This document shows, in pieces, positions 7,709 to 16,722 of a DNA stretch of 64,000 nt. Every line of letters starts with the position of its first letter. Position 1 is the first letter of the stretch. The DNA is taken from the NCBI GenBank assembly GCA_022865305.1, contig JALHSP010000060.1:1-64000 (forward strand), read 5' to 3'. The notes under the pieces are model-generated. The model searched no databases. It worked only from the letters and a program-made list of their open reading frames with translations, and was not told the origin of the DNA. A program made the translations under genes and the position numbers. The DNA comes from Bacteroidales bacterium (GTDB lineage Bacteria > Bacteroidota > Bacteroidia > Bacteroidales > VadinHA17).

Positions 7709-9371
7709 ACAATTCAAACATAGGCTCCCCTGTGCATGCATTCGGATATGGCACCTTGCATAATGATGACAATGTTGCCGCAATGTCAGTCATATTAACC
7801 TTTCTGGTAACTGTTGCCCTGTTGACGGACCAACCATACCAGATCAAAGGAACATGAGAGTCATATTCATAAGGAGAATTATGATTAGTGACATAATCAT
7901 CTTCCTTTTCAATCCATCCTGAATTAAGCGTTATTATTACGTCTCCTGACCTCTGAGGATTATAGTTATTAATAATCCTCTTAAGATTTCCATTACCGAA
8001 ATCATTAGCTTCAAAAGCTGAATAAGGATAAGCAGAGGCAATACCGGAAATCTGTACAAGGAATCTTGCGACCTTCTTTTGAACCTCCTCAAGCGGAATC
8101 CTTGCATCCTCAATCAGCGTCCTGTTAAGAAAAACCTGCTTTTCAGAATATCCTTTAATCCAGTCACCTTCACCATATACTGCATTAAGATAGCTCCTGA
8201 GCAGCTGTAATGCCTGGTTCTGCCTGAAATAACCTGCCGGAATCCGGTTACTTTCAAGTATACCGGGTATTTCAGATATGCCATGCGACGCTGTTACATA
8301 AACAAGAAAGTTTCTCTTACCCAAACTGTCATTCAGAAAATTCAGGAGATATGCTATGTCCTGGTCAAGCCTTAACAGTGCATCCGCCATCTCGAATGAT
8401 GAAGGCCCAAACCTGTGACCAATATAATCCGTTGATGAATAACATATTGATAAATAATCTGTTACATCATCCTTGCCTAATTCTTCTTTTTCAATAAGCC
8501 GCATGGCAAAGCTGTTAGTCAGGCTATTTCCGAATGGTGTCTCCCTTAACAATGAAAAATCATGCTTCGAACTGTTTTTACCTTTTGTACTCAGCTTTCT
8601 CAGATCATAAGGGAAATAATTGAGTCCGCCAAAACCCGTTTCGTATATATTTGAATCAGGAATGCAATCAGAATAATCCTGTGCAGGTCTCAACAGATTC
8701 CAGGGATTATTGAGATATGTGTCGGAATATTTCAGGGCGTTAAAGTCGTTGATCCAAGTCGGAAGAGAATCAGTATAATATGTACTTGACATCCATGTTC
8801 CTGAGGTATTATCATACCAGTAAGCACCATCGGCGGCATGACCTGCTGAGAAAATAACAGAACTCTCCTTCAGACCGACAGCAAAAACTTTTGCTTTCTT
8901 ATTAGTTGCCATCTTAAGTTCATCGGAGAATGTCGACACCTGGAGGTTCACCGGTGAATGAAGGCCCGATTCATAGCTTCCTCCGACAGATTTAACCTCA
9001 AGATCTTTTGTGCAGTAAATAAGTTCGTTCTTTAGAGTTAAATACCAGTTGTCGGACGTTATACCGTGGAGAGAGGGTTCTGTGCCTGTTGAAATGGTAG
9101 CATGTCCCGGTGCAGATTGTGTCAGTAAATACTGGAAATAAGCATTCTGAAAATAGGTACCCTCGTTTAACAATCTTCTTATTCCGCTTTCTCCCAGCCT
9201 GTTCCTGAATTTCTCGAGCTGATCGTATCTTAACTGTTCCACAACAATCCCTATTACCAGCCTGGGTTTTTCAGGCGGAAGATAACCAGCCTGTCCCTGC
9301 AGTCGGTTAAAAACAAATACTAACAATAAAATTGAAAGTGCCCTCTTCAACAAAAATTTCCCCTTATTCAT
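7701..9371 (-). CDS. PafA-like alkaline phosphatase superfamily protein, altered active site
   Basis: This is a secreted 556-residue protein of the alkaline phosphatase/nucleotide pyrophosphatase superfamily. A signal peptide covers about residues 1-27 (ending RLQGQ). The fold motifs are GIVVEQLRYD (41-50), QSAPGHATISTGT (85-97), SDNWY, DYIGHRFGP, TASHG and DSHVPLIWYG. Against well-studied PafA, the first metal Asp appears as Glu45, the Thr nucleophile as Ser86, and the Asp of the DHG motif as Ser (TASHG). The second-metal histidines and DxxGH are kept. The start is the ATG at 9371 before the signal peptide; another ATG lies at 9380. Phosphate-ester hydrolysis is likely but substrate and metal use are uncertain. 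Confidence 0.83.
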   Translation of the reverse strand: MNKGKFLLKRALSILLLVFVFNRLQGQAGYLPPEKPRLVIGIVVEQLRYDQLEKFRNRLGESGIRRLLNEGTYFQNAYFQYLLTQSAPGHATISTGTEPSLHGITSDNWYLTLKNELIYCTKDLEVKSVGGSYESGLHSPVNLQVSTFSDELKMATNKKAKVFAVGLKESSVIFSAGHAADGAYWYDNTSGTWMSSTYYTDSLPTWINDFNALKYSDTYLNNPWNLLRPAQDYSDCIPDSNIYETGFGGLNYFPYDLRKLSTKGKNSSKHDFSLLRETPFGNSLTNSFAMRLIEKEELGKDDVTDYLSICYSSTDYIGHRFGPSSFEMADALLRLDQDIAYLLNFLNDSLGKRNFLVYVTASHGISEIPGILESNRIPAGYFRQNQALQLLRSYLNAVYGEGDWIKGYSEKQVFLNRTLIEDARIPLEEVQKKVARFLVQISGIASAYPYSAFEANDFGNGNLKRIINNYNPQRSGDVIITLNSGWIEKEDDYVTNHNSPYEYDSHVPLIWYGWSVNRATVTRKVNMTDIAATLSSLCKVPYPNACTGEPMFELFR

Positions 9372-9470
9372 ATAAATCATGTACTTATATCTCATTATAA
9401 TTAATAATTCTCCTTAAAATAATTTAAAGGTCCAAAAGTAACTTATTCAGGCAGAGTAGCAAATTTCTGT

Positions 9471-11174
9471 CTACCTGCGTAAAACTACAAACCGTCCTTT
9501 ATCTGTAATTTTTGAAGTTGTATTGGTGAATATCACAGTATACACTCCACCGGATAAACCTCTCACATCAATCTCTACCGGGATCCCTTTCATGGCATAA
9601 GAATAATAATCTGATATTTTGATTCCCGTCGAATTGAAAATCTTAATATTAATCCTTCCGAATTGCCTTTCAGGGAGAACAGCTTTAATAATTGTCTTTG
9701 CCGGATTCGGGTAAAGCACCGGAACCGGGGTTTCTGAAGTATCAACAGAATTGATATCTGAATGCATCTCAACCAGGAGCCCGGTCGACTGACCTTCCAC
9801 TACTGCAACATTGGTCAGCAGGACATCCTGATAACCAGTAGCGGTGAAGAGCAGATCCCATGTACCCGGGGCAATAAGCCTTACAAAACTACCGGTCAGT
9901 GTATCGGAATAAATATGTGAACTGTCCTTATCATGATCTATAACAAATATCCTGGCAGGAACCGGAGCAGAAGTGTGGGCATCTCTCACAAATCCGTGGA
10001 TGCCGTATAAAGAGTTTTCGAGGTATCCAAGCATCGACCGCCAGTTGTATTCCCATAATGAATTGAGTTGTGCAGCGGGTGTAATGTAATCATAATCCAG
10101 TTCAATTGTTACTTCACGGCCATGCAATTCATAAATCACAAAATCCTGTCGTCCCCCATTAATTTTATACCAGTCATATCCGTTAGTAACACCATCGTCC
10201 AGGTAAGTCATGTAACCTGAAACAGAATGTTTGTGAACTGTATCAGCATAACTCCTGCTTATGCTGTAAAACCAGTTATCATCAGCATGCAACCTGAACC
10301 ATCTGTCCCACGGATAATTAACCACCTCGGCACCGGAATGGAAATTGGCAGATAAAATGAATTTATGCCTGCGCATAAAACTTATCATATCATTGTTCTC
10401 TTTTTCAAGTATTTTCCCTGGTTCCTCCGGATCAGGAAAATTTCGGTTGAGGTCTTCCCCGTTTGCGTTAAATCTTGTTGGTGAGGTCATTGTATCGCCC
10501 GATCCGTAGGTACCATCAGGGTTTGAAAGAGGATTGATCCATATTTCAAGATTATCCACCAGACTTCTTACCCTGGTGCTGAGGGTGTAGTTTTTCAGGA
10601 GGTAATCTGCCAGGCGAAGCAGAAGGATAAAACCACCTGTCTCATCCCCATGCATAGTTGACGCATAAAAAACCTCCGGTTCATCTTCATCATTGCCGGC
10701 ATTATCAGATATCTTAAGAGCAAGGATCAGCTTGCCGTTTATACTGGTTCCTATTGTATCAAGATTACTTAAAGACGGATAATCATCCGCAAATTTTTGC
10801 ATTATGGAATCATACTGAGTATAAGTTGGATAGGTCTCCCACGCCACGGCCGCCTTTATATCCGATGAATTAACAATACCTTTTGCATCATCCCTTACAA
10901 TGATTTCATAATCATAATGTTGCGCAATAAACCATTCGACCGTTTTCCGTGATAAAATAATATGTATTCTTTTATCCTCTACCGAAGCAATTGAAAGGTT
11001 TCGGGACAGATATTCGGTTTCTTTCCTGCCGGAATAAGCGATTATGACCTCAGCCTGTCCCTTCTGTTTTATAATATCAAGCAACCTGTCATCTGAAATG
11101 ACATCCTGCGAGAAATTCAACAAATTAAAAAAAGGAAGTGTAAACAATATCAAATGCAGACGTTTGTTCACCAT
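9471..11174 (-). CDS. M14 family zinc carboxypeptidase with T9SS type A sorting domain
   Basis: This is a 567-residue secreted metallopeptidase. A hydrophobic signal segment (LHLILFTLPFFNLL) is at the N-terminus. The M14 domain covers about residues 100-395, with zinc ligands in TMHGDETGG and ANFHSGAEVV, the substrate-binding Arg in LNRNFPDPE and the catalytic Glu in VTIELDYDY. A CarboxypepD_reg-like beta domain follows (GFVRDAHTSAPVPARI). The last ~75 residues form a T9SS type A C-terminal domain (VLYPNPAKTI). It is therefore predicted to be exported by type IX secretion. The ATG at 11174 is preferred because it precedes the signal peptide and lies 4 bp after the ychF stop; an in-frame upstream extension would run into ychF. 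Confidence 0.88.
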   Translation of the reverse strand: MVNKRLHLILFTLPFFNLLNFSQDVISDDRLLDIIKQKGQAEVIIAYSGRKETEYLSRNLSIASVEDKRIHIILSRKTVEWFIAQHYDYEIIVRDDAKGIVNSSDIKAAVAWETYPTYTQYDSIMQKFADDYPSLSNLDTIGTSINGKLILALKISDNAGNDEDEPEVFYASTMHGDETGGFILLLRLADYLLKNYTLSTRVRSLVDNLEIWINPLSNPDGTYGSGDTMTSPTRFNANGEDLNRNFPDPEEPGKILEKENNDMISFMRRHKFILSANFHSGAEVVNYPWDRWFRLHADDNWFYSISRSYADTVHKHSVSGYMTYLDDGVTNGYDWYKINGGRQDFVIYELHGREVTIELDYDYITPAAQLNSLWEYNWRSMLGYLENSLYGIHGFVRDAHTSAPVPARIFVIDHDKDSSHIYSDTLTGSFVRLIAPGTWDLLFTATGYQDVLLTNVAVVEGQSTGLLVEMHSDINSVDTSETPVPVLYPNPAKTIIKAVLPERQFGRINIKIFNSTGIKISDYYSYAMKGIPVEIDVRGLSGGVYTVIFTNTTSKITDKGRFVVLRR

Positions 11175-11178
11175 GAAC

Positions 11179-12276
11179 TTAAACGTTGAACCTGATATGA
11201 AGGATATCACCATCTTCAACAACATAATTTCTCCCTTCAATATGAAACCTGCCGGCTTCCTTGCATGCATGCTCTGAACCAAGGGTGACAAAGTCGTTAT
11301 ACTTCATTACTTCAGCTCTGATAAATCCTCTTTCAAGGTCGCTATGAATAATCCCTGAAGCCTGAGGAGCCGTCATTCCCTTTTTTATTGTCCAGGCTCT
11401 TATCTCTTTTGGTCCAACCGTAAAGAATGTTTGAAGATTCAACAATTTATACGCTGCCCTTACAAGCTTATCAACTCCGGGTTCATCAATCCCTGCATCT
11501 TTAAGAAACGCCAGACGGTCCTCTTTATTTTCGAGTTCTGCAATTTCTGCCTCACTGGCGCCTGCTATGATCAGTATTTCATCATCTTTACCCTTGAGGA
11601 ACTCTTTAACTCTTTCAACATAATTATTTCCCTTAACTGCCGACTTCTCATCCACATTACAGACATACATTACAGGTTTCATAGTCAGGAGAAAAAGGTC
11701 ATCGACATACTTCTTCTCATCAGCCTTTACTGCAAGGGTCCGTGCATTTTTGAATCCTTCAATATGCTCTTTGTAATGACCCAGCACCTCCAGGCCATGC
11801 TCTGCATCTTTATCGCCCGCTTTGACAGCTTTTTTAAGACGATCTATCTTCTTTTCAACGGATTCAAGGTCTTTTACCTGCAGCTCAAGGTCAATAGTTT
11901 CTATATCTCTTACAGGATCGACCGAACCCTCGATATGTGGCAGAGCTTCGTTATCAAAACACCTGAGGACATGGATCAGCGCATCTGTATTACGAATATC
12001 GGCAAGAAATTTATTACCTACTCCTTCCCCTTTGTTGGATCCTTTTGCCAGTCCGGGAATATCAACAATTTCAACGGTTGTATGAACGATCCTTTCGGTT
12101 ACCTGATACTTCTCAAGCTCATATAACCGCTGATCCGGGACATGTACCACACCTATATTCGATTTTGTCGCACCGAAAGCAAAAGCACTTGTTTCCCCTT
12201 TTGTACTGGAAATACAATTAAAAATAGTTGTTTTGCCGACATTTGTTATCCCGATTATTCCGCATTGAAGAGCCAT
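11179..12276 (-). CDS. ychF: Redox-regulated ATPase YchF (Obg-related)
   Basis: This is a universally conserved P-loop ATPase of 365 residues linked to ribosome function and stress control. G1 is GITNVGKTTIFN (residues 8-19, with Thr where many homologues have Pro). G3 is DIPGLAKG. The G4-like motif is NVDE, the variant that makes YchF prefer ATP. A coiled-coil insertion lies in the middle (about 130-200). A TGS domain closes the protein (about 280-363). The start ATG at 12276 gives the typical MALQCGIIG beginning; an upstream in-frame extension has no family support. A 36-bp palindrome lies 88 bp upstream. Confidence 0.95.
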   Translation of the reverse strand: MALQCGIIGITNVGKTTIFNCISSTKGETSAFAFGATKSNIGVVHVPDQRLYELEKYQVTERIVHTTVEIVDIPGLAKGSNKGEGVGNKFLADIRNTDALIHVLRCFDNEALPHIEGSVDPVRDIETIDLELQVKDLESVEKKIDRLKKAVKAGDKDAEHGLEVLGHYKEHIEGFKNARTLAVKADEKKYVDDLFLLTMKPVMYVCNVDEKSAVKGNNYVERVKEFLKGKDDEILIIAGASEAEIAELENKEDRLAFLKDAGIDEPGVDKLVRAAYKLLNLQTFFTVGPKEIRAWTIKKGMTAPQASGIIHSDLERGFIRAEVMKYNDFVTLGSEHACKEAGRFHIEGRNYVVEDGDILHIRFNV

Positions 12277-12638
12277 CAGATTGAAGGTTTCTTTTATGGG
12301 TGTAAATTTATCATTATTCCTGATCTTAACCAACCCACGGAAACACTTCAGGGATTTTAATTTTATCAACGTATTAAAAAACGTTTTTTAATACGTTGAT
12401 ATTATATCGGGCTTTATCTTTCTTTTCTTGCTGTTCCACTCCTGTAACAGGGACTGTTAACAAAATGGATTTTAATCCTAAAGCGCGCAAAGTTAAAGTA
12501 ATGCTTTTCATACCGATTATTATGCTGTCGGGAGGGAGGGGGTGAGGAAGATTATAATTTTTATACTGGTTAGATTTCAAAATTCATTTTTTATTTTAAA
12601 CCTTTGATTGATATGATCATCAAATAAGAAAATCTGAA
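12277..12638. other. Divergent ychF/sigma-factor intergenic region
   Basis: This 362-bp region separates divergent ychF and the ECF sigma gene. It contains a long perfect palindrome (12365-12400) and a minus-strand -7 match, TAACTTTG at 12488-12495, which would start a ychF transcript with a leader of about 200 nt that includes the palindrome. A purine tract (gggagggagggggtgagg) lies at 12530-12547. No credible ORF is present. Confidence 0.5.
12365..12400. repeat. 36-bp perfect palindrome upstream of ychF
   Basis: Two 17-bp arms (ATCAACGTATTAAAAAA and its exact complement) flank a central CG. Neither strand has a U-tract after the stem, so it does not look like a standard terminator. Its position within the probable ychF leader suggests an operator or RNA stem. 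Confidence 0.7.
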
Positions 12639-13190
12639 TTGCAATTGAGTTTAAACAAGCCGGACAGCGACATAACTGAAATCCTTAAGACTAACATTAC
12701 TAAAGGATTCCGACTTGCGGTTGAGAGATACAGCTCAAAATTGTACTGGCACATCCGCCGGCTGGTAATCCTTCATGAAGATGCCGATGATGTCCTGCAA
12801 AACACATTTATAAATGCCTGGAGAAATATCGGCAATTTCAGAAGCGAAAGTTCACTCTATACCTGGCTTTATGCAATTGCAACCAATGAGTCGCTGGCTT
12901 TAATAAACAAAAGAAAACGAAATGCTTCCGTCTCACTTGATGATTTAGGAACCTACTTTGCCAATTCCGTTGAAGGTGGCACATGGTTCGACGGTGATGA
13001 AGCACAGCTAAAGCTTCAAAATGCGATTTTACAGCTTCCAGAAAAACAACGTGTTGTATTCAACCTCAGATACTTTGATGAGATGACCTATGAAGATATG
13101 AGCAAGGTGCTGAAAACTTCAGAAGGAGCGCTGAAGGCTTCATATCATCATGCAGTAAAAAAAATTGAAAAAATATTGGGTGAAAGTTAA
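12639..13190 (+). CDS. ECF-type RNA polymerase sigma factor
   Basis: This sigma-70 family factor of 183 residues belongs to the extracytoplasmic-function group. Region 2 is visible at about residues 25-90 (HEDADDVLQNTFINAWRN, YTWLYAIATNESLAL). Region 4 is at about 125-178 (LPEKQRVVFNLRYFDEMTYE, the recognition helix ending GALKASYHHAVKKI). No in-frame ATG lies between the upstream stop and region 2, so the start is probably TTG at 12639. It is followed after 29 bp by a small membrane protein and then a Spy-like protein, which fits a sigma/regulator/effector unit. Confidence 0.88.
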   Translation: MQLSLNKPDSDITEILKTNITKGFRLAVERYSSKLYWHIRRLVILHEDADDVLQNTFINAWRNIGNFRSESSLYTWLYAIATNESLALINKRKRNASVSLDDLGTYFANSVEGGTWFDGDEAQLKLQNAILQLPEKQRVVFNLRYFDEMTYEDMSKVLKTSEGALKASYHHAVKKIEKILGES

Positions 13191-13219
13191 ACTTTTCCGT
13201 TCCTTAACGATCTAAATAA

Positions 13220-13645
13220 ATGATGAGAAATCTTGATGAAATAACGAATAAAAATCCTTTCAAAGTACCGGAAAACTATTTTGAGGAGGTAAACAGGAAG
13301 ATCATCGCTTCAACTGCCGGCGCTGAAACCAAAGACAGGCAAAAAGGATTATATCGCAGACTGAGGCCAATTCTTGCAGCTGCAGCCTCTGTTGCAGTAT
13401 TAATTCTTTTAAGTTATGCAGCACTGAAAATATTCCTTCCCTCAGGTAATACCACAAGAATGCCTGAAATAAGCCTCCAGGAATTTTCAGATACATACCT
13501 TAATGATATTGATGTTCTTTCTCTGGAAGAAGCTGCTGATCCTGCAGCTTTTTATAATAAAGTACCTGATGTTAGCAATTCGGAAATTATTGATTATCTT
13601 ATACTTGAAAATATTGATATAAATGAAATATATGAATTATTATAA
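13220..13645 (+). CDS. Small single-pass membrane protein, possible anti-sigma factor
   Basis: The 141-residue product begins MRNLDEITNKNPFKVPENYF, a start often seen in Bacteroidota proteins encoded after ECF sigma genes. One transmembrane helix lies at about residues 50-70 (ILAAAASVAVLILLSYAAL). The C-terminal part is acidic, with no recognisable catalytic motif. Position and topology suggest it holds or modulates the upstream sigma factor, but no zinc-binding anti-sigma motif (HxxxCxxC) is present, so this is inference. Confidence 0.65.
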   Translation: MMRNLDEITNKNPFKVPENYFEEVNRKIIASTAGAETKDRQKGLYRRLRPILAAAASVAVLILLSYAALKIFLPSGNTTRMPEISLQEFSDTYLNDIDVLSLEEAADPAAFYNKVPDVSNSEIIDYLILENIDINEIYELL

Positions 13646-13655
13646 GCTTTTATTT

Positions 13656-14117
13656 ATGAAAAGAGGAGTGGTTATTTTTCTGATATTGTCATTGTTATCT
13701 GTAATGGATTTGCAGGGACAGAATACAAACCTTGAAAGGCTAAATGCATATAAGATTGCATTTTTTACAAAGAAGCTGAATCTTACTTCCAGGGAAGCCG
13801 AGATATTCTGGCCGGTATATAATGAATTCCAGGCAAAAAAAAATCAGATCCAGCAGGAAAGAATACAGCTTAACAGGAAATTCATCCAGGAAGCAACTAC
13901 AATGAGCGATGAGCAGCTCACCGCAGCAGGTGACAAGCTTATAGAACTGGAGGTTCTGGAAGCAGAATTAAGTGTCGCATTACATCAACAATTGAAGGGA
14001 ATACTTCCTCCGGTAAAGATTTTAAGGCTTTACCAGGCTGAAAATCAGTACAGGCAACAGTTGTTAAATGAATTACAGGAGAGAAGGGAGCAAAGAAATA
14101 ACCAGCCACTACGATAA
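13656..14117 (+). CDS. Spy/CpxP-like periplasmic protein, possible ECF sensor
   Basis: The predicted exported protein has 153 residues, with a signal peptide ending near LQGQ. The mature part is a helical, Glu/Gln/Lys-rich domain (KLNLTSREAEIFWPVYNEFQ) resembling the Bacteroidota proteins named sensor of ECF-type sigma factor, which have a Spy/CpxP-like fold. It lies 10 bp after the membrane protein gene. ATGs at 13623 and 13632 would give a longer N-terminus overlapping that gene; the ATG at 13656 gives the best signal peptide. The role in envelope stress is inferred from family and context. Confidence 0.7.
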   Translation: MKRGVVIFLILSLLSVMDLQGQNTNLERLNAYKIAFFTKKLNLTSREAEIFWPVYNEFQAKKNQIQQERIQLNRKFIQEATTMSDEQLTAAGDKLIELEVLEAELSVALHQQLKGILPPVKILRLYQAENQYRQQLLNELQERREQRNNQPLR

Positions 14118-14136
14118 TTGTCCGATTTCGGGAGAA

Positions 14137-15519
14137 TCAGCCTTTAACTTTAATTTCAGACAAGATATAAGAGTTAAGATCCTTCAGCGATATCTTTTTC
14201 TGCTCCCCTGATGACATATTTTTAATTGTCACCTCTTCAGTTTTTATTTCCTCCTCACCGGCAATAATAATATAAGGGATCTTCTTTGCGTCTGCATATG
14301 ACATCTGTTTCTTAAGCTTCACAGGGTCGGGATAGAGTTCAGCTTTTATGCCGAGCTTCCTTAGTATTCCGAGGATTTTCAAAGCATATTTTGTTTCAGC
14401 ATCGCCAAAATTCAGCACCAATACTTCTGAGGATGCAGAAGTGATATTGTCAAAGAGAGCCAGTTGATTCATCACATCATATATCCTGTCGGCTCCAAAA
14501 GATACGCCAACTCCGGAGACTCCCTCCAACCCGAAAACACCAGTAAGATTATCATATCGCCCACCTCCACAAATACTTCCGATATTCACATCTTTCGACC
14601 TGACTTCAATAATTGCACCAGTATAATAGTTCAGCCCGCGTGCCAATGTAAGATCAAGATCAACCCTGCAGTTTAATTGACTGTTTTTAATATAAGTGAA
14701 AAGTTCTCTCATTTCATTTATTCCCCTCTTGCCAGTTTCAGATTGAACGAGCATCTCTTCAAGTTTTGACAGCTTATTCCATGTATCACCTTTAAGCTGG
14801 ATGAAAGGCTGAAGCTTCTTCACTCCTTCTTCAGATATACCTTTATCCCTCAGCTCTTCATTTACAGCTTGAATACCGATTTTCTCAAGTTTATCAATTG
14901 CGACAGTAATATCTGTGATCCTGTCAGGTTCTCCAATGAAACAGGCAATACCGGAAAGAATCTTTCTGTTATTGATCCTGATTACAGTAGCAATTTTAAG
15001 CCTTTCAAAGATATCATCAATGATCTCAATTAGTTCATATTCATTTAATAATGAATCACTTCCGATTACATCCACATCGCACTGGAAGAATTCCCTGTAT
15101 CTGCCTTTCTGAGGCCGGTCAGCTCTCCATACAGGCTGTATCTGATATCTTTTAAAAGGAAAGACAATTTCATCACGATGCTGAACAACATAACGGGCGA
15201 ATGGTACAGTAAGGTCGTACCTCAATCCTTTTTCGCTTAGCTGTGATGAAAGTTTTGACGGCTCCCGTTTTAAAAGATCCTCATTGTCTATCCCGGCAAG
15301 GAAATCTCCCGAATTCAGGATCCTGAAAAGTAGCTTATCTCCCTCCTCTCCGTACTTGCCCAGCAGAGTAGTGAGATTTTCCATCGCCGGAGTCTCAATT
15401 GGCTGATAACCATACAATTTGAAAACCTGTTTGATAGTATCGAAGATTAAATCCCTTTTCAGCATCTCATCTGTTGAAAAGTCCCTTGTTCCTTTTGGTA
15501 TGGATGGTCTGGAAGGCAT
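14137..15519 (-). CDS. hisS: Histidyl-tRNA synthetase
   Basis: This class II aminoacyl-tRNA synthetase charges tRNA-His. It has 460 residues. The N-terminus has [10 protein letters not shown], motif 2 is around [16 protein letters not shown] and [11 protein letters not shown], and the histidine-binding signatures ARGLNYYTG and GGGRYDNL follow. The C-terminal anticodon-binding domain covers about residues 370-455. It starts at ATG 15519; a TTG two codons upstream is less likely. It stands alone, tail to tail with the Spy-like gene, 19 bp apart. Confidence 0.96.
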   Translation of the reverse strand: MPSRPSIPKGTRDFSTDEMLKRDLIFDTIKQVFKLYGYQPIETPAMENLTTLLGKYGEEGDKLLFRILNSGDFLAGIDNEDLLKREPSKLSSQLSEKGLRYDLTVPFARYVVQHRDEIVFPFKRYQIQPVWRADRPQKGRYREFFQCDVDVIGSDSLLNEYELIEIIDDIFERLKIATVIRINNRKILSGIACFIGEPDRITDITVAIDKLEKIGIQAVNEELRDKGISEEGVKKLQPFIQLKGDTWNKLSKLEEMLVQSETGKRGINEMRELFTYIKNSQLNCRVDLDLTLARGLNYYTGAIIEVRSKDVNIGSICGGGRYDNLTGVFGLEGVSGVGVSFGADRIYDVMNQLALFDNITSASSEVLVLNFGDAETKYALKILGILRKLGIKAELYPDPVKLKKQMSYADAKKIPYIIIAGEEEIKTEEVTIKNMSSGEQKKISLKDLNSYILSEIKVKG

Positions 15520-15560
15520 AAACAAGTAAAAAGTTAAAAGTTAAAAGGTAAAAGTATATA

Positions 15561-15656
15561 TTTAAGTCGAAAGTCCATAAAGTTTAAAGTCCTTAAAGCA
15601 GAAGAACATTTAAGTCGAAAGTCCATAAAGTTTAAAGTCCTTAAAGCAGAAGAACA
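15561..15656. repeat. Two perfect 48-bp tandem repeats plus short ACTTTATAA iterations
   Basis: Units at 15561-15608 and 15609-15656 are identical. They are followed to about 15700 by several copies of a 9-10 bp unit (actttataa), and preceded by related AAGTTAAAAG iterations. The block lies between the hisS start and the ppk2 stop and has no coding potential. Confidence 0.85.
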
Positions 15657-15701
15657 TATGACTTTATAGACTTTATAAACTTTATAAACTTTATAAACTA
15701 A

Positions 15702-16565
15702 TTAATACTTATCCGGTACGAACGTCTGCTCGGTTACCGGAGGTCTTACGTAAGCCACATCGCGTTTCAGTGGTGGCAGTTTAAAAGGCTTTGGAGTAAG
15801 GTCTTTATAAGGTATGATTGAAAGAAAATGATCAATAGTGTTTAATCTCGCCCTCTTTTTGTCATCGGCATAGACAACATACCATGGAGATTGTTTTGTA
15901 TCGGTATAGGAAAACATTTTGTCTTTAGCCATGGAATACTCTACCCATTTATCACGCGATTCAACATCCATAGGACTTATTTTCCAGCGTTTAGTCGGAT
16001 CTTTTATTCTGTCCTGAAACCTGTTTTCCTGCTCATCATCACTTACTGAGAACCAGTATTTTACAAGTATTATCCCCGATCTGATAAGCATCTTTTCAAA
16101 CTCAGGACAAGACCGGAGAAATTCCTCATATTCATCATTTGTGCAATATCCCATTACCTTTTCAACACCAGCCCTGTTATACCAGCTCCTGTCTAATAAC
16201 ACTATTTCACCTCCTGCAGGAAGCTCAGTAACATAACGTTGAAAATACCACTGTGATTTCTCTCTCTCAGTTGGTATGCCAAGAGCAACAATCCTGCAAA
16301 TTCTTGGATTAAGACATCCTGCAATGGTTTTGATGACACCTCCCTTCCCAGCTGCATCCCTGCCTTCAAATATGACAACTACCCTGAGTTTTTTTGCTTT
16401 AATCCATTCCTGAAGCTTGACCAGCTCAATTTCAAGCTTTAAAAGTTTTTTTTCATATTCTATCCGTCCAAGCTTCTTCTTCTTTTCAGGTTTATAATCA
16501 TAATATAAATCTTTCTTTTTGAAAGTTTCAACTTTCATCTTTTTCTCTTTCTTCTGTGCTGCCAT
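15702..16565 (-). CDS. ppk2: Polyphosphate kinase 2 family protein
   Basis: The enzyme transfers phosphate between polyphosphate and nucleotides. Its 287 residues form a one-domain PPK2. The Walker A loop is FEGRDAAGKGG (about 66-76) and Walker B/lid is LLDRSWYNRAGVE. Further family motifs are QWYFQRYV and KYWFSVS. The N-terminus is Lys-rich (KKEKKMKV, YKPEKKKK), so translation could also begin at the internal Met10. It is transcribed alone, with a perfect GC-rich palindrome 77 bp upstream. Direction of reaction and nucleotide preference (class I to III) cannot be fixed by eye. Confidence 0.93.
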   Translation of the reverse strand: MAAQKKEKKMKVETFKKKDLYYDYKPEKKKKLGRIEYEKKLLKLEIELVKLQEWIKAKKLRVVVIFEGRDAAGKGGVIKTIAGCLNPRICRIVALGIPTEREKSQWYFQRYVTELPAGGEIVLLDRSWYNRAGVEKVMGYCTNDEYEEFLRSCPEFEKMLIRSGIILVKYWFSVSDDEQENRFQDRIKDPTKRWKISPMDVESRDKWVEYSMAKDKMFSYTDTKQSPWYVVYADDKKRARLNTIDHFLSIIPYKDLTPKPFKLPPLKRDVAYVRPPVTEQTFVPDKY

Positions 16566-16641
16566 GGCGAAAGTATTAAATAAAGAAAGATAATAAAAAT
16601 CATCAGAATATGAAGTTTTCGGAACAGATTAAATCACATGA

Positions 16642-16687
16642 ACTCACCCCCAACCCTCCCGCTTGCGCGGGAGGGTTGGGGGTGAGT
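16642..16687. repeat. REP-like palindrome, site A (perfect 21-bp arms)
   Basis: ACTCACCCCCAACCCTCCCG leads a 21-bp arm at 16642-16662, followed by a TTGC loop and its exact complement at 16667-16687, then ACGTG. The outer edge (ACTCACCCC / GGGGTGAGTACGTG) is shared with elements near 45.6 and 57.1 kb. It lies between the ppk2 start and the DUF4870 gene stop. Confidence 0.85.
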
Positions 16688-16722
16688 ACGTGTAAAGTAA
16701 AAAGCAGGCAGGATGGGGAGTT

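Noticed and set aside
12374..12580. Minus-strand 68-codon frame upstream of ychF
   Set aside because: It has no domain, overlaps the palindrome and the purine tract, and has atypical composition.
15561..15656. CRISPR-like array
   Set aside because: There are only two directly adjacent repeats with no spacers and no cas genes in the window.
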